From Scatophagus argus (lineage: Eukaryota; Chordata; Actinopteri; Scatophagidae): a DNA stretch of 64,000 nucleotides. Numbering within the stretch: position 1 is the first letter of the stretch; the number at the start of each line of letters is the position of its first letter. Made by a program: the position numbers and the translations under genes. Shown here piece after piece: positions 45,318-60,200 of this stretch. Location: positions 29,686,067 through 29,750,066 of the forward strand of contig NC_058493.1 in the NCBI RefSeq assembly GCF_020382885.2, given 5' to 3'. The notes below the pieces were generated by a model. That model was not told the origin of the DNA. It made no database searches and saw only the letters and a list, made by a program, of their open reading frames with translations.

Positions 45318-48300
45318 GTGTCCCGTACAGCTGACGCAGTTATCATGTGGACTCGTTATTTTCATCACGAGGAGTTCATGTCAGAAATGTTCAGACTGAA
45401 GAGTTTGTGAATAAGAAGAAACAAAGATGTCTACAAACCTTTTCACAGTTCAGTCCAGTCTGAATGAACCAGGACTTTGTTTTAGCATTGAGATGTTAAA
45501 AGTAACACGCAGCAGTAACTACTCTGTGTACTGCTGCTAAAGCAAATGAAGTACAAATAATGCAGTAACTGCTGTCTTCTTTTGTGACCTTCAAAACTGA
45601 GACTCTGAACTCTAATGGGCTACAAATAACATTTCATTTTATGGCTCAGTCACTAATCTTCCTCAGTTGGTGCTAAAAATTCACCTGTAATAAATTAAAT
45701 TTGAATGTATTGACACATATTGATTATGTGTTTACTGTTAGACATGTTGGGTCATCACTGCAGCTTCCTCATAGTTCTTCACATGTCACCTGTCACACCT
45801 GTTGGAGTCAAACAAACATACATGAGAAGCTTCACAAACCGGTTCCACCAATTAGCCAACAGCTCTGAGCTGCTGTGTGAATGCACTCAGACCAGATGGA
45901 AACCAGCGGTTGGTCACAGTGATCAGTTTGATCTGTACAGACGCGATTTAACGTGTTTCCACTTTTCTACATTATAAAAGCAGAACCTTTGAACTGTGTC
46001 TGTGTCTCTGCAGGAAATGTTGTCCTGGAGAACCTGAAGGTGAAGGAAAATGCTTTGGTAAGTCTTAAGTTCTGCCTCTCTCCATTTAGGTCATCATCCA
46101 GAGTGTTCCTGATTGGTCTGTTCTCCATCTGATGTCATGTAACTGGATATCAGTCTCAAAGATGGTCTCCACCCACCTAAATAAAAGCTAACCTCTAGCT
46201 TCCTGCTTTCTCATTGTGCTTTCTGCACACAAAGGATTGTTGATTAAAAATTCACAACACAAACAGTTTAACACATTGACACAATTTACAGGTAATGATT
46301 ATTTTCATTCATAATTAATCTGCTGATTGTTTTCCTTTTTTGCTTTATGAGTCAAATCTCTGACACTGAAGATGGAGGAGGTGGTCCAGGTCAATGAATT
46401 ACTCCAATGATTATCAGCACTGCTGCTGATTAATTGTGTGTTAAATATTTGATTGTATCAGCTGAAATACTGACAGACTGTGTGTTTATGTTCCAGAGTG
46501 AGTTTGATGTCCCGTTCAAAGTTAAGGCTGGACAGATTGGTGAGTTCTGACTTCACCTTTACTTGTTTTTAAGATTTTATGTTGGACAGTGTGCCGTGAG
46601 CTCACAGCAGGTTTAATGAAAACTCTGAGTAAGTTAAGCCTGAAATGAGGTAAACTCATTCATGAAACCTCATCAAACCCGTTTCAGTGAGGAAGGTAAT
46701 TCAAACCCATTTCAGAAAGAATTTATAAAAGATAAGATAATCCTTTATTAGTCACATGACTGGGAAATTACAGTATTGCTGCAGCAAACAGGATATAGAG
46801 GGTGCAAAGCATGCAAGGATAAGGGAAGGATGCCACCACTGAGTAATAAAAGCTCCTGAGGAGTGGACCCTGTATTCCAAAGGCCCTCAGCCTCCTGAGC
46901 AGGAAGAGTCTGCTCTGTGCTTTTCTGTACAGGACATCAGTGTTGTCAGTCCAGTCCAGTTTATTGTTGAGGGGAATGCCCAGGTACTTGTAGAAAGTGA
47001 CTCTCTCGATGTCCGTTCCCTGGATGTTCACCAGTGCGGGTGGGGTGTGTTGGCATTTGTGTTGATTTGAAGGCGGTTCTTCTGGCACCAGTCCGTGAAT
47101 CCTTGAATGAGTTCAAGATTCAAGATTCAAGATTCAAGGAGCTTTATTGTCATTTCACACACGTAAAACATGAGTGGAACGAAATTAGTTTCCCCAGTTC
47201 TTGGTACTCTCGGTCGTCTCTGTCCATGATGAGGCAGACGATCACAGAGTTGTCTGAGAACTTCTGTAGGTTGCAGGTTGGAGTGTTGTACCCGAAATCA
47301 GAGGTTTAGAGAGTGAACAGAAAGGGAGCCAGAACGGTTCCCTGTGGTGCTCCTGTGCAGAGAAGCACATCAGACTAAAAGCTCTGCATCCTCACATACT
47401 GTGGCCTGTTCGTCAGGTAATCCACGGTCCAGGCACTGAGATGGTGCTCTACTCCTGCACACTCTGGATGGTGTTGAAGGTATTGGAGACGTCGAAGAAC
47501 ATGATCCTCACAGTGCTCCCAGCCCTCTCCAGGTGAGAGAGTGATGTGTGCAGGAGGTACATAATGGCATCCTTCACTCCAAATCCTGGCTGGTAGACAA
47601 ACTCCATCGATGGGCTCACCAGCGGGCGCAGGTGGGCGAGGACGAGTCTCTCCAGGTGAGATGTCAGTGCCACTGGCCTATAACTGTTGAGCTCCTTCAG
47701 ATGGGGGGTCTTTGGCACTGGTACCAGGCATGATGTCTTCCACAGCTGTGGGATTCTGGCTAGCGACAAGCTCAGGTTGAACATGTGCTGGAAGATTTCA
47801 CACAGCTGGTCAGCGCAGGATCTCAGGAGCCTGGGACTGATGCCATCTGGACCTGCTCCCTTCCTCGCCTTCAGCTTCCTCAGCTGGTTCCTTACCTGCG
47901 TGGCTGTGACAGACAGACTCGAGCAGAGAGGAGGGTTGCCGGGGACTGAAGAGGGGGAGCCCACACGTCTGCAGATGGGGTGTGAAGTAGCTGAGGAGTG
48001 AATGTTGTGGGAGAGGGGGGTGGAGGGGGAGTAGTTCACAATAGGAGAAGTGGGGGGGCACCAGCAGGGACTGAGCGGGGGAAGGTGCAGGCGCCTCATC
48101 AAAAAACAGTTGAAAAACAGGTTCAGCTCGTTTGCCCACACCTGGTCCCCCCATTCTCGGAGTAAGTTACCACAGTAACTTAATCTGTGAACATAATCTG
48201 GTCAGGTGCAGGTTTTCTTCAATGAACCCCTGAGTTTCTGTCTGTTTCCTCCCTTTTACACAACCAAACTGCTTCGTGATTTCCTTATTCATTCATTCAG

Positions 48301-51300
48301 TTACACAGTGGCATGGCGATAACATGAGAATAGAGACTGAACAGTAGTGAACAGAGACTGACCAGTACTGAAAGAACATGTGGGAGAAGGAGACATCACA
48401 CAACATCAATGCTCAGTGGCTTGTGGATGTAAGAGCTGACCACAGCAATCTCCCAGAACAAGACCCAGTAACCATCACTATGGCAGACATCCCACAGTGT
48501 CAGGCATGAAGAGCTGGACAGCGGCAGGCCCTGATATGATCCTCCATTACTAGCTAAAGAAGCTAATAAGCAGTACAAATGAACCAGCTACTGATGGATG
48601 GAACACACCCAGAGTGATTAACCCAAGGAAGGACAGTCCTCATCATGAGTTCCATCTAACTACTGGCCAGTAACCTGCCTCTGCACAACATGGAAGCTCC
48701 TGTCAGACATCTTAGCAGCTAAGATAAGTAAGCATATGGATTCATACATGAGTGAGGCTCAGTCAGACCAACCTGTGCACTGCCTGGATTGACTACAAGA
48801 AAGCGCTATGACTCAATGCCACACACATGGATACTGGAATGCCTGGAAATGCCTTCATAAAGAACTTGATGGGGCTGTGGAAAATAACTCCAGTTCACAG
48901 AATCAACTTGATTCTGCACTTAATCCTGCGGTATCTGGACTCCCCGGGAACCTACGTTAGGATCTTGTTTGTGGACTTCAGCTCTGCCTTCAATACGATC
49001 CGCCCAGCTCTCCTCCAGGACAAGCTGTCCCTGCTGAATGTGCCTGACCCCATCTGCCGGTGGATCACTGACTTCCTGACAGACAGGAAACAGCATGTGA
49101 GGCTGGGGAAGAATGTCTTGGACACCCAGACCATCAGCACCAGTACCCCCCAGGGCTGTGTACTTTCCCCTCTGCTCTTCTCCCTCTACACCACAAACTC
49201 AAGGCCCGCGGGCCACATCCGGCCCGGCGTATAATTATATCCCACCCGCGAGCTTATTTCATATAGATCTATTATTATTGTTACCAATGGCCCGCCAATA
49301 TGAAGCGCTGATAACACACAAACTACAGGTCCCATAATGCAGCGCAACTGCTGTCTTATCTTAATATTGGCTACCTGGGAACATTCCCGCGTCAATCAAT
49401 TCGAGCTCTGTTGCCGTATACAGCCGAGGCTGTTGACTTTGTTGGTCTAGCTTGCTCTTTTATGATTACTTTCAGTACAACAACAATATCTCTACTTGCG
49501 CAATTAGCGCACTGCTTTCTCCTGTCGGAAAGCGGTCACAACACGCTCATCTGTGCCGCCCCGGGCTTGCAAGGGTGATGTGACGAAGTGGGAAAACTGC
49601 AATGCATTGTGGGCTTTTTGGGCAACTGAAAAGTGTGTTTATGCCGTCGCGTGATGCTGTTCTTGTGTTCTGTTGTTTTGTTTCAACAAGTTGATCGTTA
49701 CCTGCCACAATCGTTCACATGATCGCTTCGGTAAAACAAACGATCGGGTCAGTTTTTTTTCTCATTTCCTACGTGCACGCAAACCCAAGAACGTCGGAGC
49801 TGTGAGCTAACGAGGGGACGCCGAATGGCCTGGAGAGCAGCCGTGAGACGACCAGACATCACTGTCAACACAATCACCCGACATGTTGGTGTGTTCATGG
49901 CATTTTCAGACTGGTGTTGGTGGTGTTTTTCCTGAAAACAAAATGAATGGCTGGCTATCTTTCTCTGCTTATTTCTGTTTATCCTTAATATGTCATTGAT
50001 ATGTCTGGCACAGGAAAATCTCCTCACCTGCTACTTCCTCATATGGTGACAAACTCCAGACCTGCACTTTACAAAGAAAGTTAATAAAATTATGCCTAAT
50101 GGTGATAATAAATATTGTAGGTCACTAGCAATATATGAAACTATATTCCAACTACTTTAATTGAGCCATAAGAAGTCCTCTGTGAGATCATGCCGTTTAC
50201 TCAAGCAATAATGTCTTGCAAGTCTTTTCAGTTTATTACAAACATTCTCGTGAGAAAAGCCCTTTTTTTCAAGGTTTTTTTGCAGCATGTTCGTATATTT
50301 TATTATATATACATACATATATATGTATATATATATTTATCAATTTATTTTATTTATTTTGGAATGATATTCCTGTCTGTTTTTATTCTGTATGTTTAAA
50401 AATGTGTTCAAAGTGTTCACCTTAGATCGGCCCGCGATCTAAGGTGTGCTTTGAGTTTTGGCCCCCTGTACAACTGAGTTTGACACCCCTGCTCTACACC
50501 AACTGCTGCACCTCCAGCCACCAGTTTGTCAAGCTGATTAAGTTTGCAGACGACACCACCCTCATCGGACTCATCTCGGACGGGGATGAGTCTGCCTACA
50601 GGAGGGAGGTGCACCGTCTGGTGTCCTGGTGCGGCAAACAACAACCTGGAGCTGAACGCCCAGAAGACAGTGGAGATGATCATTGACTTTCGGAAAGTGC
50701 CAGCTCCATCGCTCCCCCTCACCCTGACAGACACCCACATCTCCATGGTGGACTCCTTCCGCTTCCTGAGTACCACCATCACCCGGGACCTCAAGTGGGA
50801 GCTGACCATCAAAAGGGCCCAGCAGAGGATGTTCTTCCTGCGGCAGCTGAGGAAACTCAAGGTGTCAGGTCCATCCTCACCTCCTTCATCACCGTGTGGC
50901 ACGCTGGGGCCACTGCCAGGGACAAGCACAGACTGCAGCGTGCTGTGTGCTCTGCTGAGAAGGTGATGGGCTACAGCCTTCCATCTCTCCGAGACCTGTA
51001 CACCTCCAGGACTCTGAGGCGTGCAGGTCGGATCACAGCTGACCCTTCTCACCCTGGACACAGACTCTTTGAGAAACTCTTTATTCTACTACTATATGTT
51101 ACTCGTTCTTATGTTTTATGTATGCACCAATCACCAAAACAAATTCCTAGTTATGTGAAACCTCTTCACTTACATGACAATAAAGACGATTCTGATTCGT
51201 AGTAAAAGGGAGCAATGACAATCTACAACACTTCACAGCACAGACATTCATGTCCAAGTGCATCAAACTCAAAGAGCCGATTGACCAAAATAAGTCCTCT

Positions 51301-54300
51301 AATAAACTTCCTGTTTGTGTTTTCAGGCAAGCTAACATTGAAGATTCCCTGGAAAAATCTCTACAACGATGCTGTGGTTGCCACATTGGAGGGTCTGTAC
51401 CTCCTTGTTGTTCCTGGAGCCAGTAAGTGACTATTAAAACCTTCCTGTATGTTTGTCCTGTCTTTAAACAGACATCCCAAGGACACAATCAAATGAAAGT
51501 ACCTGTTGATGCACTGTCATCACCAGATCAGACAGTCACATATCAGACCATTCATCTCTGTCATGTGACCACTGATAACTGTTACTTGAAAACAAACCTA
51601 CATTTGTCTTTTTCTCTTTATTTTGAACGAATGATCAGGACTCTTGTGGGTGGGGGTTTTCGTGGTCCATCAGACATGGACACTACCATCCATCCAGCTG
51701 TTTTCCACTGTTTTAACCAGGTCATGGCAGCAGAAAACTAAGTGAAGTAGCCCAGGCATCCTTTTAACTAGCCATGTCCTCCAGATCCTCCTGTAGGGTC
51801 CCTTGAAGTTCCCAGGCCTGACTGGTTGTGTAATCCACCAGTGCGTTCTAGGTCTTCTACAATGTCTCCTCCCAGTTGTACGTGCCTGTAAGATTTCACA
51901 GGAAAGCATGCAGGGGGATCCTGTTCAGCAGTGGTTCTCTACTGAGCTCCTCCTGGGTATCTGAGCACTTCATCCTATCTCTAAGGCTGAACACTTTACT
52001 AGAGGCCAACTGAAAGTCCTTATCAACAGCCTCGCACACCTTTCCTTCAGTGCTACAGAAACCACTGTCCTTCTGACCTCCCAATACTTGTATCCTGTCT
52101 GTCTGTCCTCACGTTCAGCCCTACAGATGATAGACCCACAAACTGCTGGCGCCATGAAGCTTCTTTTCCACTCCAGGCCTGGCTGTAGGAAGGCAACACA
52201 ACTGAGTAATTTTTCTGATGATGAACGCTGCATCTGTCTTGAGAATTATTGCAGTATCTTGTAAATAAAACCAGCTGATTGGCTGCTCTGGTCTGGAGGT
52301 GGAACACTGGAAATTGTATTAACTGACACATTTAGGAATGTGTGTACTCAGTTGTCGTTGTTGTTGTTGTGGTGGTGTGTGTGCGCGTGTGCCCCAGCTG
52401 CTGCTAAGCTGAAAATGTGTCCATTTAATGGTAAGGTGCCAAGGTTCTGGTTCAAACAAGGTCCCATCTGGTTTCTGTGCTTCCTTTTAGGGCTGTACAA
52501 CATCCATATTGTCATCTTCATTGGAGATCTTTCACTGTGAAGGAGCTGCAGCCACATCCAAGTGTTCAAATTTTAAAGCTGAACATTTTTCAGCATTTGA
52601 TTGGAGTCTTTACCGTAACTGTTTCTTACAAAGTGAAATCAGATTTAGTTGGTTTCAATCTGGGATTTTCTTCTAAAATCTGTGCTGAACTGGTTTCTAC
52701 AGCCCATTCCTGGGATTTTCTGGGAGATTTTGGGATGATTTACTGGAATCAGGAATAGTATTCTCATGAGTCTTTAGAAACACTCAAGCTAATAATTTAG
52801 CGGGAAGAATCAGCTTTATTGGGGGTATATTTTTACATACACTGAATTTTTTCCTCTGCATGTAAGCCATCCTTGCTTGAACACACATGCAACACCCAGC
52901 AAATTACATGCAGTGAACACACACACAGGAATAGTGGGCTGCCATGTCAGGGAGTTAGGTGCCTAGCTCAAAGTAGTAGTTAATAATGGAGGGGGAGTCC
53001 AATTGCCAGTCCAGTTGAACCGGCGACCCTCCATTCACAAGTTGCCTCTCCAGCCTTTAGGCCCTGACTACCCCTCAGTTGCTAAAATGTTTTATACACA
53101 ATTGGAGACAACTTTAAAGTGAATATCTTTCTGTAACAACTCAGAAGTGTCGGCTTCAGGGTGCTGGTAGCAAAGGTGTGAATCACATGACTTGATTCAT
53201 GAAAAGGATAAAACGGATAAGTCTTCCAACATGTTTGAAAAGGTTTTTAAAATTAAAATTCTCAAAATTATGCGAAGGATGTGTTTGTCAGTGCTCACCT
53301 GCAGACAAGCAACAGACAGTATCTGATGATAACAGGTGATGCTGCCACATTCAGATGGAAAGACAAAAAACAGACAACAACATGAAAAGCTTTTGGCTCA
53401 GAATTGACTAACTTCAACCTTAAACATTGTGCCACTGTGTAGATCGTAAATAAAACCCTAAGTGAATCACTCATAGACAATATAGAAGTTTAGTCTACTA
53501 CAAGCTACTGAGGGGTTTGACCCCGGAGCGACCTTTCTGTCTGTCTTGTCCCAATTTACTTACTAGATCAGGAATGAGTTCACAAGTCTCCATTGACTGT
53601 TCCATACAAGGTTTATTCTCGGTGCAACAACAAAATGTGTCCAGTCATCCTCCCAACATTCAACATATGTATCCTAGGTGCTTTAGCGATGCCCTAGCGA
53701 TGTACTAGGGATACACTAGCGGTCAAAAAAACGCTTGCCCTTCTGGGGTCACACAACACCTGATGGCCCCCGATTTCACATTACATTTATACCCTTTATG
53801 GCCTGAATGACCACAGCGCCCCTTGTGGTACCCACAACAAATACAGAATCACCATGCTTCACCATAACATTGCGTTTGGCTCCTACAGACAAACTGTGTA
53901 TACTGACAGCAGTTTTCTGAGGTGTCTCTGACTTCACGTGATAACTTCCTGTATATAGTCAGGTGTTTAACAGAGTGCTGAACTTCAAGAAGACATGTTC
54001 TGCTGTGGGCAGCTCAACATTTTACACCTACTCAATATGTTAAGTCTGTATTGTTTTCAGTTGAGCATATCTAATACTGTGTGTTAAAGTCTGGTCTCAG
54101 TCTGATCTGTCAGTCAGTTTAAGTTAGTTTAATGTGAATGAATTTTGTTAATCTGATGGGATTGCAAGTTTAGCAGTGAGGCTAGCAAAGTCTAGCCTTT
54201 GGTTTAAAACACTCACAAGTTGGATCAACAGGTGCTTCTCCTGTTTTTCTCATTAAGTTGACAGTATGTGACTCAGGCAGCTGAGCAGGTTGGTGGAATA

Positions 54301-55839
54301 TCAAGTCAAGTGGTTTTTATTGTTATTTCAGCTGTTTACAGTAGAACAGTGAAATGAGACTATATTTCTCCAGGGACCAGGTGCTACACTAACACTACAT
54401 GAGAAGTTAGATACAACCTATACATAACTGTGCATGGTGCAGACAACCCAAGATTACGCATATTGCACAAAGACTTTACACAGACTTTACACACAAGAGA
54501 AAACAGTGAACACAAAAGGAGTACTTACAGTTTATGTAAACGGTATAAACAGTAGAAGGCGCAGGTTGAACAGACATAGTAAACATTTTACAATGAGGTC
54601 TGATTTGATGTGAATATAAAATCTTTACGACTGCAGGTTTGACTCTTGATTTATTTGTATGTTTTTGTAGCAATTAAGTACGATGCAGCCAAGGAGGAGC
54701 GTTATCAGCAGGAGGCAAAGCAAAGAGAGCTGCAACGGATCGAGGAGGCGCTGCAGATGACTGCACGCAGAGGTGAGACAGGTAGACCTCAGGCTGACCT
54801 CTGACTGGACTCTGACCTGAGACTGACCTCTTAGTGACCCTGTCACACCTGAGAACTCACCTTGCTTGTGTTTTTCTGCAGCTGTCTGTGTTTTCCGCCT
54901 TCTCTCTTGTCTCTGCTGCGGTCCAGTCTGCTTACTTGTAGTTTTCTGGTGATTCTAACTGTATCTTCCTGCAGTCAGGTGGACTCGAAGAGAGCAGATA
55001 CACTCACATCACACAATTGTTGTCTCCACGCTTATTGTCAGTGCTGAAGGACAGTCTGGCTGAACCTGCTATCGTTCTTTGGGAAACTCACTCTGTTTGT
55101 TTGAATATCTTTAAATCCTCACAGTCGTTTTGGGCCCAGGATGCAGAACGGTGTTGTGGGAACTCATTTCGGGGGAAAGTTCTCCCTTGGGGATGAGTTC
55201 TGGCATTAAAGTAGTTAAAGTACTATGCGTGCCTTCCTTACTGTGTGATCCAAAATGTCCCATTTTTAATGTGCAGGGTTCCAGCTCGAAGGCTGGGGGT
55301 TTGGGACAGGAGGTGAAAGAGTCAGCCGACCGGTCCAGTAGTAAATTTATTAATGAAAACCAGTCACTTCCAGTCCAGAGCTGAAGAAAGCTAAGCAGTG
55401 ATGTGTGACTTCAGACTGAAGATGTGAAGTATTTTTAACATAAGTATTAAAATGAAAACAGATTCTTACATGTGGTTACGTGATGTCACATCAGGAGGTG
55501 GATGACTTTTCTGTCAGGTCTTTTTTCACTTGTTTATTTGGAAATCTAACTTATCTGTTCTCTTCCTGCTGCACTGAAAAACGGACAGACAGACAGATGA
55601 ATGGATGGATGGATGGATGATTAACATGTTGTCTGTACTATTCATGCTGCGTTCATGCTGCTGTTAGCATCTCAAACTGAAGATCTGCTGTTCAGTCTGG
55701 AGAGTTTTGTTTACAAGGATCCTCACAACGGTAACACACTGTTTAACACACACACACACACGCAAACTGATAAACTGAACTTTTTTAATACTCCTAACAG
55801 AGCGTTCTTATTGTAATGTATATATAATAATCTAATGTG

Positions 55840-55877
<38 letters not shown>

Positions 55878-57152
55878 GTATTGTTTTTCTCTCACCTGCA
55901 CCCTCTTCAGGACTCACTCCTCACTCAGTTTTATTTATCATTACAGATCACTCATTGGACTTCACAGACATGTCCATCTCACAGGACAGACTCTCATGTG
56001 TACAAGTCAGACCATCAAAATCACACAATACACAAATTATAGCGACAACATGTCAAATAAATGAAGATAATAACATATATGTGAGCAGCTGAAGGCATCC
56101 CCTGTCCAATATGACGTCCTCTTGGACACCTGGTCAAGGACAGGCCTCACAGAGAAGCAGAATACATACAGATTTTAATGACAAAATACACGTGTGTCAG
56201 ACCGATACGTTCACTGGGGGAAGAACATAAATATTGAACTCCTCAGACGCTTCTTTGCTTTCTGTCTCTCTGTGTTTTCGGGCTTTTCTGTCACTAATTG
56301 CCGTGTCTCTCTTTAACGCTGCCAAAGTCCCCAAAGGATTTAAAAAACATAAAAAGACCAAAAAAGGCTTGAAGAAGCTGAAACGACACAACAACAAAAC
56401 AGGTAAAGTTAGGCATTTCACTGTGTTTGGTCCTGTACGAAGATGAAGACATCTGAAAATGAGTTTAATATCTGTTTACACACACACACTACAGCACGTA
56501 CAGTGTGTGTTTGTTTTTCAGATGTTAGATGTTAGCTGTTAACCTCTAGTCTTTGGCTATTAATTGTTAGTTTATGAAACATTTGTACCTCCTGCAGAAG
56601 GATATCCTCTAGTGATCCAGGTGAGACTGGCTATGAGTCCTGGCTTTAGATCTCAGGACTTGACTGTCTTCATAGTTTTCTGTTTTCTCAGTGAAACCTC
56701 AGGAGGAGAAGAAGGACACGTTTATGGAAAAATTGGCCACTCAGGTGATCAAAAACTTGCAGGTCAAGATCAGCAGCATCCACCTACGCTATGAGGACGA
56801 CGTGAGTACTAGGTTGAGTTTCATGGTCTGATCCAGGCTCAGGTTCAGGTCGTGTATTTGTGTCTGGATCTGACAGTCAGGTTTGCACTGATTAATTTAA
56901 AGTCAGCATTGTCCGGTGTGATGTTTCTGTTCAGCAGGTAAACTGTCACCTGTAACCTTCTGTGTCATGTGACTGCTTGTTTGTTTCAGCTGTCAGACCC
57001 ACAGCGCCCCCTGTCGATGGGAGTCACACTGTCAGAGCTGAGCCTGCAGGTAATACACACCTTATGTATTTGGCCCTCAGCTGGTTCTGACCTCAAACCT
57101 AATACCAGGTCTGAAACATCAGAAAAAAGACAAAATGTCCTTATGAAGATAC

Positions 57153-57213
<61 letters not shown>

Positions 57214-60200
57214 GTGACAGGTGGTGTTGATCTGTTGTTATGTTCTGTTTTTCAGACCACTGATGAAAACTGGAAGTCGTGTATCCTGAACGAAGCAGCA
57301 AAGATCATCTATAAGGTGACAGACGCTCTGATACCGTTGACTTTCACCTTGAACTATTGTCATTGAAATGTCATTGAAAAATCTGACGTTTATAGATGAG
57401 ATGGAAGGTCACCATCGCAGTTTAAATCAGGAAGTGATCCTTCCAAAAATAAAGTTTGTCAAAGAGAAAACTCTAAGGACTTTAAACTTGCAAGAAAGAT
57501 TTACAGTTTTTGATACTTAATGTCTGATTTCCTGTGAGTACCTGGTGTGTGCATTTAACACAAAGACAAAGACAATCCTTTGCTCAGCCTCTAGAGGGGA
57601 ATGTCGGGTCTTCTTGAGTTGAAAACTTAATCACATGATCAGGTTTGCTGTTAAGAACTTGATGTTCCTGCTCTGAGACTTTCTCAAGCACTGTACTCTT
57701 TAACCTAAGTTATTAAAAATATTTAGAGATGCTGAAATAACCGCTTTTATGATGTTCAGAATCAGCTACTGGAACACACTTTTCTCTGGCCGAGACATAA
57801 CTTATTTTGTTTAGTGTTATTGACTGGTTGTGTTTGTTTGTGTCAGCTTGGTCGTCTCGAGTGTCTCTGCGCCTACTGGAACGTCAAAAGTCAGATCTTG
57901 TACAAGGGATCATGGGAAAATATTGTGGTGAGTCAATGCTGTTTGTCTCATCAGTCAGGAGATGCTCACAGCCAACAAACAAACAAACAAACAGCAGATA
58001 GAAAAAGGCAGAAAAGAAGTTAATGAGTGACCATTAACATGGTCTGTTCCACATGCTGGTAAATAATAAGACATAAAGTTACTAACAGCAACCTAGCACA
58101 AGCTGAACTAAATATTGTCCTTAATGTCCAAACATGTCTGAAACTCTGTGTCATGTGATCACTCTGTGTTTCACCTAGGTGAAATGATTTCCCTCTGCTG
58201 ACCAGTAATAACGTGTCCTGTCCCCTGAGAGGGCGGAGAGCTTCTATTGTAACTTAGCTGTGTGGGTCCTGTGTCCAAGCAGGCAGACAGATACTTCACT
58301 GAGACTTACTATCACGTTAACCACTAAGCTAACAAATTTGCTGTTCCAGATTAATTTTCTTCTTCACTGAGTGAAATTGTGACTAATAGGGAAACTGTCA
58401 GGGATAGCAATCAGAACAGCCGGTCTAGGTGCAGATTAGCATTTAGCTGTCTGGCTACAGCAGGTCGCTGTTTTATCTGACCGTCACCTGATGTTTTCCT
58501 CCTCCATTTCTTCCTCTTTCTCCTCCTCCTACTCTCCTGTTTGTTCTGCAGGATCAGTTGAAGTGTGGAATCAGCAGTAAAGATCGGGAGCTTCCTCACT
58601 ATCAGTATAGTGAGTTCTTTGCAGCTGTGATAACTTCAGTTAACATCAGCACACTTGACGGGCATCTATAGAAAGATGTAGTTGTTTGACTGAACTTCTT
58701 CCTTGTGACAGACGATAACAGAATATTATATGTTAACATTAGTCTGGGTTTTCATTATTCCTCCTGTTCTGTTGCTGCTTCTGAATTTAGTTTATAAATC
58801 CGTCTGTCAAACTAAACTTTGATATCAGACAACAATACTGAAATGTTAGAGCAGCTTTGAAAGTGATAACTCAATGACCAGACAAGTGATACTGCTGTCC
58901 CCTTTGACTACTTTGGAGCTTTACATAAAAACAATCAACAAATGTTTGTTTTGTAGTTTTCAAGCCAATCTTCGCCTCAGCTAAAATGTGCATCAACCCA
59001 AATGCTGAACTGGAACTGAAAAGTCCAAAAGCAAATCTTCACTTGGAGGTTCAGAACATTGCCATAGAGATGACCAAACCACAGGTGAGACAGTGAGTTA
59101 AATGACACAGCTGGTCAGGTGAGAAAAGGCTGATTTTGATGTTTTGTGGTCAGTGCAGTTTTTGATGTGCTGTGTTCTCCTGCAGTACCTGACGATGGTG
59201 GAGCTGCTGGAGTCCATCGACTGCATGGTGAAGAATGCCCCCTACAGGAGGTTCAGGCCTGACATCACTGTCCACAGCAGCCCCAAACTCTGGTCAGTTC
59301 AACACCAATTGTGATGTCACAGAGGAAACATACTCTTACATCCTGTTACTCCTGCCATTACAGCTTCAGCATGAACAAAAAGCATCCTTCATTTATCCAG
59401 TGATGTTCTGAGGCTGAAGCTAAATGAAGGAGTACGGAGTCGTTAAAACCTGCAAAATGTGATTGGTAGCTTTTAATTTTATCTTGCTTGATCCTATTTT
59501 TTAAACAAAATTTTAAACTTTAGAAAGGCATTAAGATTTGAGTGAGAAGTTACCTGCTTTTTGTTATCTTCTGGGGAACAGAAACGTGATTGTTTCCTTT
59601 CAAGCAGCCTGTTGGGTATTTGATGTTTTTTGTGAAAGTGCTGAAGGTTTGTTGTCCCACCTCAGATAAAACCTCTGCTGTAGTTCAATTCAATTCAATT
59701 TTATTTAATAATTAGGGGTTGGTCCAGGCAGAGCCTGAACAGTCCTAACTATAGGCTTTGTCAAAAAGGAGGGTTTTAAGTCTACTCTTAAACATAGAGA
59801 GGGTGTCTGCCGTCCAAACTGAGGCTGGTAATTGGTTCCACAGAAGAGGAGCTTGATAACTGAAGGCCCTGGCTCCATATCTACATTTGGAGATTTGTGG
59901 TATTACCAGTAGGTCTGAATCTAAGGAACGCAGCACCCTAGATATGGTCCAATGAGATCAGTGATATATGATGGTACCAGACCATGCATGGCTTTGTAGG
60001 TTAGGAGGAGAATCTTAAATTCTACTCTAAATTTTACTGGAAGCCATTGTAGAGAGGCCAGCACAGGTGAAATGTGGTCACGCCTCTTAGTTTTAGTCAG
60101 GACACGAGCTGCAGAGTTCTGAATGAGCTGCAGAGTCCTGAGGGACTTTTTAGGGCATCCTGACAAAAGAGAGTTACAGTAATCCAGCCTGGATGTAACA

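Larger units (their letters stand above)
51423..54670 (+). other. vps13c intron 4
   Basis: A 3.2 kb intron. It holds a SINE body at about 52850-53060 (minus) and a LINE/SINE end at about 54300-54480 (minus). The remaining stretches, 51430-52840 and 53070-54290, show no feature I can identify. Confidence 0.65.

Noticed and set aside
50417-51061. A 214-codon minus-strand open frame
   Set aside because: It is antisense to Rex1-like RT coding sequence on the plus strand.
57154-57211. CRISPR-like regular repeat
   Set aside because: It is a simple CA microsatellite in a eukaryotic intron, as are the other CA/GT runs.
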